Made by a program: the position numbers and the translations under genes | Notes under the pieces: model-generated | What the model was told of the DNA's origin: nothing | The model's database searches: none | The model's input: only the letters and a program-made list of their open reading frames with translations | In this document: in pieces, positions 25,081 through 27,117 of the stretch | Layout: each line of letters starts with the position of its first letter | Numbering within the stretch: the first letter of the stretch is position 1 | Assembly (NCBI GenBank): GCA_002396385.1 | Contig: DGTD01000126.1 | Coordinates: 1 to 27,117 of the forward strand | Reading direction: 5' to 3' | Length of the DNA: 27,117 nt | DNA from: Bacteroidales bacterium UBA4345 | GTDB taxonomy: Bacteria > Bacteroidota > Bacteroidia > Bacteroidales > Paludibacteraceae

Positions 25081-26346
25081 ATGGGTTTTATAGCATCTAG
25101 TATTATAGTTTTCCTTGCGGTTATCCTACTTTTAGTTGTTATACTTTTGGTCGCAAAAAATTATTTGGTGCCAAGCGGTAATGTAACAATTACAGTAAAC
25201 GGTAAGGATAAGTTCGAGGTTGAACAAGGGGGTAGTCTTCTTACCACTTTAGCCGACCAAGGTATCCATTTGCCATCTGCTTGCGGTGGTAAGGGAGCTT
25301 GTGGTCAGTGTAAATGCCAGGTACTTGAAGGAGGAGGCGAAATTCTTGATTCTGAGAAAGGATTTTTCTCGAGAAGAGAAATAAAGGACAATTGGCGCTT
25401 AGGTTGCCAGGTAAAGGTAAAGAGCGACATGAGCATTAAGGTTTCTGAATCGGTTTTGGGTGTTCAAGAATGGGAATGCACCGTTATCAGCAACAAGAAT
25501 GTTGCCACCTTTATAAAGGAATTCAAGGTTCAGTTGCCTCCTGGTGCGCATATGGACTTCATTCCAGGATCGTACGCTCAAATTAAAATTCCTGCATACG
25601 AAATGGATTATGATAAGGACATTGACAAGAACGACATTGGTGAAGAGTATTTAGAATCATGGAAAAAATTCGGACTCTTTGGTTTGAAATGCAAGAATGA
25701 GGAACCAACTATACGTGCATATTCAATGGCCAACTATCCTGACGAAGGTGACGTTATCATCTTGAATGTCCGTATTGCAACTCCGCCTTTCAAGCCAAAG
25801 CCAGAGGTTGGCTTTATGGATGTAATGCCTGGTATTTCTTCTTCTTACATTTTCAGTTTGAAACCTGGCGATAAGGTGACTATGAGTGGCCCTTATGGTG
25901 ATTTCCATCCTGTATTCGATTCAAAGAAGGAAATGGTTTGGATTGGTGGTGGTGCTGGTATGGCTCCTTTGCGTGCGCAAATTATGCACATGCTCAAGAC
26001 CCTAAAAACTACCGACCGTAAATTGAAGTATTTCTATGGAGCACGTGCATTGAACGAAGTGTTCTTTTTGGAAGATTTCCATGCATTGGAGCGCGAATTC
26101 CCGAATTTCGAATTTCATCTCGCACTCGATAGAGAAGACCCAGCTGCAGATGCCGCGGGTGTTAAGTATACTGCCGGTTTCGTTGCTCCTGTTCTCAAAA
26201 AGAATTTCTTAGAGAAACACGAAGCTCCGGAAGATTGCGAATACTATCTCTGTGGACCTCCAATGATGGCCAAGACTGTGGTTGACGCTCTTCACGAATT
26301 TGGAGTTGCCGATGAAGATATCAGATTTGATAATTTTGGAGCATAA
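25081..26346 (+). CDS. nqrF: Na+-translocating NADH:quinone reductase subunit F (NADH dehydrogenase)
   Basis: This 421-aa subunit takes electrons from NADH through FAD to a 2Fe-2S cluster. It has an N-terminal membrane helix (about 4-25), a ferredoxin domain with C68, C74, C77 and C109 (CGGKGACGQC then RLGC), an FAD-binding region (RAYSMANYPDEG) and an NADH-binding domain with WIGGGAGMAPLRAQI. It ends FDNFGA, as expected for NqrF. All four cluster cysteines are present. It is the last gene of the nqr operon; a terminator follows. Confidence 0.97.
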   Translation: MGFIASSIIVFLAVILLLVVILLVAKNYLVPSGNVTITVNGKDKFEVEQGGSLLTTLADQGIHLPSACGGKGACGQCKCQVLEGGGEILDSEKGFFSRREIKDNWRLGCQVKVKSDMSIKVSESVLGVQEWECTVISNKNVATFIKEFKVQLPPGAHMDFIPGSYAQIKIPAYEMDYDKDIDKNDIGEEYLESWKKFGLFGLKCKNEEPTIRAYSMANYPDEGDVIILNVRIATPPFKPKPEVGFMDVMPGISSSYIFSLKPGDKVTMSGPYGDFHPVFDSKKEMVWIGGGAGMAPLRAQIMHMLKTLKTTDRKLKYFYGARALNEVFFLEDFHALEREFPNFEFHLALDREDPAADAAGVKYTAGFVAPVLKKNFLEKHEAPEDCEYYLCGPPMMAKTVVDALHEFGVADEDIRFDNFGA

Positions 26347-26357
26347 CGTAATCTTTA

Positions 26358-26387
26358 AAAAGCGTGGCTGTAAGCTGCGCTTTTTTT
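26358..26387 (+). terminator. Terminator of the nqr operon
   Basis: AAAAGCG/CGCTTTT (26358-26364 with 26378-26384) with an inner GGCT/AGCT extension and a T-run to 26387. It lies 12 nt after the nqrF stop. Confidence 0.85.
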
Positions 26388-26406
26388 GTTATTTTAAAAC
26401 ACTAAA

Positions 26407-27117
26407 ATGAATTTATTACTTTCTATTATTTTGGATGTAGTGGCCGACAGTTCTTTGTCTGTGCCCAAAGTAAACGAGTTAACTCAATCACTCATCTCGG
26501 GCGAACTTCAACAAGTGATTGTAGAAGGATGTATATCGTTAATGCGAAAATTACTTGTCGCACTTTTTGTTTTCTATGTGGGGAAGTTCCTTATTGGAAA
26601 AATCAGGAACATAGTTTTCTTATTATTGGAAAAGAAGGGTGTCGAACAGTCTTTGTCAACCTTTTGCCGTAGTTTGGTCAATGTGTTGTTGTATTTTACA
26701 CTCATAATCATTATTATCGACATACTTGGATTGGAAACCAGTTCATTCGTGGCTTTGTTCGCTTCGGCTGGTGTGGCTATAGGTATGGCCTTAAGCGGGA
26801 CCTTGCAAAACTTTGCCGGAGGAGTAATGATACTATTGTTCCGTCCGTTTAAAGTAGGTGATTATATTTCGGCACAAAGTAACGAAGGTGTTGTTAAGGA
26901 AATACAGATATTTAATACCATCATTAGCACATCTGACGGTAAAACTGTTATCATGCCAAATGGAAGTCTGTCGACCAACGTTTTGGTTAATTTTTCCAAG
27001 GCTGGTGTGAGGCGTATTGATTGGACAATTAGTATGGCATATGGAGATGAGGTCGATTTGGCTAAACAAACCATTTACGATATACTGAATGGAAATTATT
27101 GCTGTCCGGTAAAAGTT
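26407..27117 (+). CDS. MscS-family mechanosensitive ion channel (3' truncated by window edge)
   Basis: The ATG at 26407 opens a frame that runs to the window end (237 codons, no stop). The protein has membrane segments at roughly 48-64, 92-115 and 118-150. Its pore-lining region ASAGVAIGMALSGTLQNFAGG, then VMILLFRPFKVGDYI, matches MscS TM3 and the start of the beta domain. IMPNGSLSTN, the cytosolic NG motif region, follows. MscS-type channels open on membrane tension and release solutes during hypo-osmotic shock. The start is 20 nt after the nqr terminator; no promoter was clearly seen, so read-through is possible. The missing C-terminal end prevents subfamily assignment. Confidence 0.92.
   Translation, partial: MNLLLSIILDVVADSSLSVPKVNELTQSLISGELQQVIVEGCISLMRKLLVALFVFYVGKFLIGKIRNIVFLLLEKKGVEQSLSTFCRSLVNVLLYFTLIIIIIDILGLETSSFVALFASAGVAIGMALSGTLQNFAGGVMILLFRPFKVGDYISAQSNEGVVKEIQIFNTIISTSDGKTVIMPNGSLSTNVLVNFSKAGVRRIDWTISMAYGDEVDLAKQTIYDILNGNYCCPVKV

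Overview
This window looks like chromosomal DNA from a member of the Bacteroidetes, most likely Bacteroidales. Four things support this. Several genes carry Bacteroidetes-type promoters (TTTG, about 19 nt, TAnnTTTG). There is a BspA-like leucine-rich-repeat protein. A secreted xylanase ends in a type IX secretion (Por) sorting domain. A complete nqrABCDEF operon encodes proteins of the Bacteroidetes kind. No tRNA, rRNA, CRISPR array, insertion sequence or phage gene was seen. The species cannot be named from the sequence alone.

Positions 1-10036 (+ strand): the 3' end of a pyruvate:ferredoxin oxidoreductase gene with a strong terminator, then a 490-nt non-coding stretch. Next is an unusual overlapping pair: a secreted LRR protein and a Dna2-like nuclease-helicase that share an ATGA junction. 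A perfect 14-bp hairpin with a T-run lies inside the helicase gene. A Yip1-like membrane protein, smpB and a duplicated ABC ATPase (ModF/ABC-F-like, no membrane domain) follow.

Positions 10037-14733: an aspartate-type aminotransferase gene with a near-consensus promoter, a convergent secreted protein of unknown function, a 445-nt AT-rich divergent intergenic region with inverted repeats, and a multidomain GH10 xylanase (GH10, Ig-like, CBM6, T9SS tail).

Positions 14734-20331 (- strand): a tightly packed operon read leftward. It runs PBP1A-type peptidoglycan synthase, an alpha-oxoamine-synthase-family PLP protein with altered cofactor motifs, guanine deaminase, hypoxanthine phosphoribosyltransferase and adenylate kinase. 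The last three form a purine salvage set. A 16-bp bidirectional terminator ends the operon.

Positions 20332-27117 (+ strand): nqrA to nqrF encode the six subunits of the Na+-translocating NADH:quinone oxidoreductase, followed by a terminator and a partial MscS-family channel cut by the window edge. With PFOR and the xylanase, this suggests a polysaccharide-degrading, fermentative or anaerobic organism with sodium-based energy conservation; that lifestyle is inference. The most unusual features are the LRR/nuclease-helicase pair with its internal hairpin, the PLP protein lacking the usual pyridine-binding aspartate, and a nearly identical ~30-nt promoter block shared by the aminotransferase gene and nqrA.
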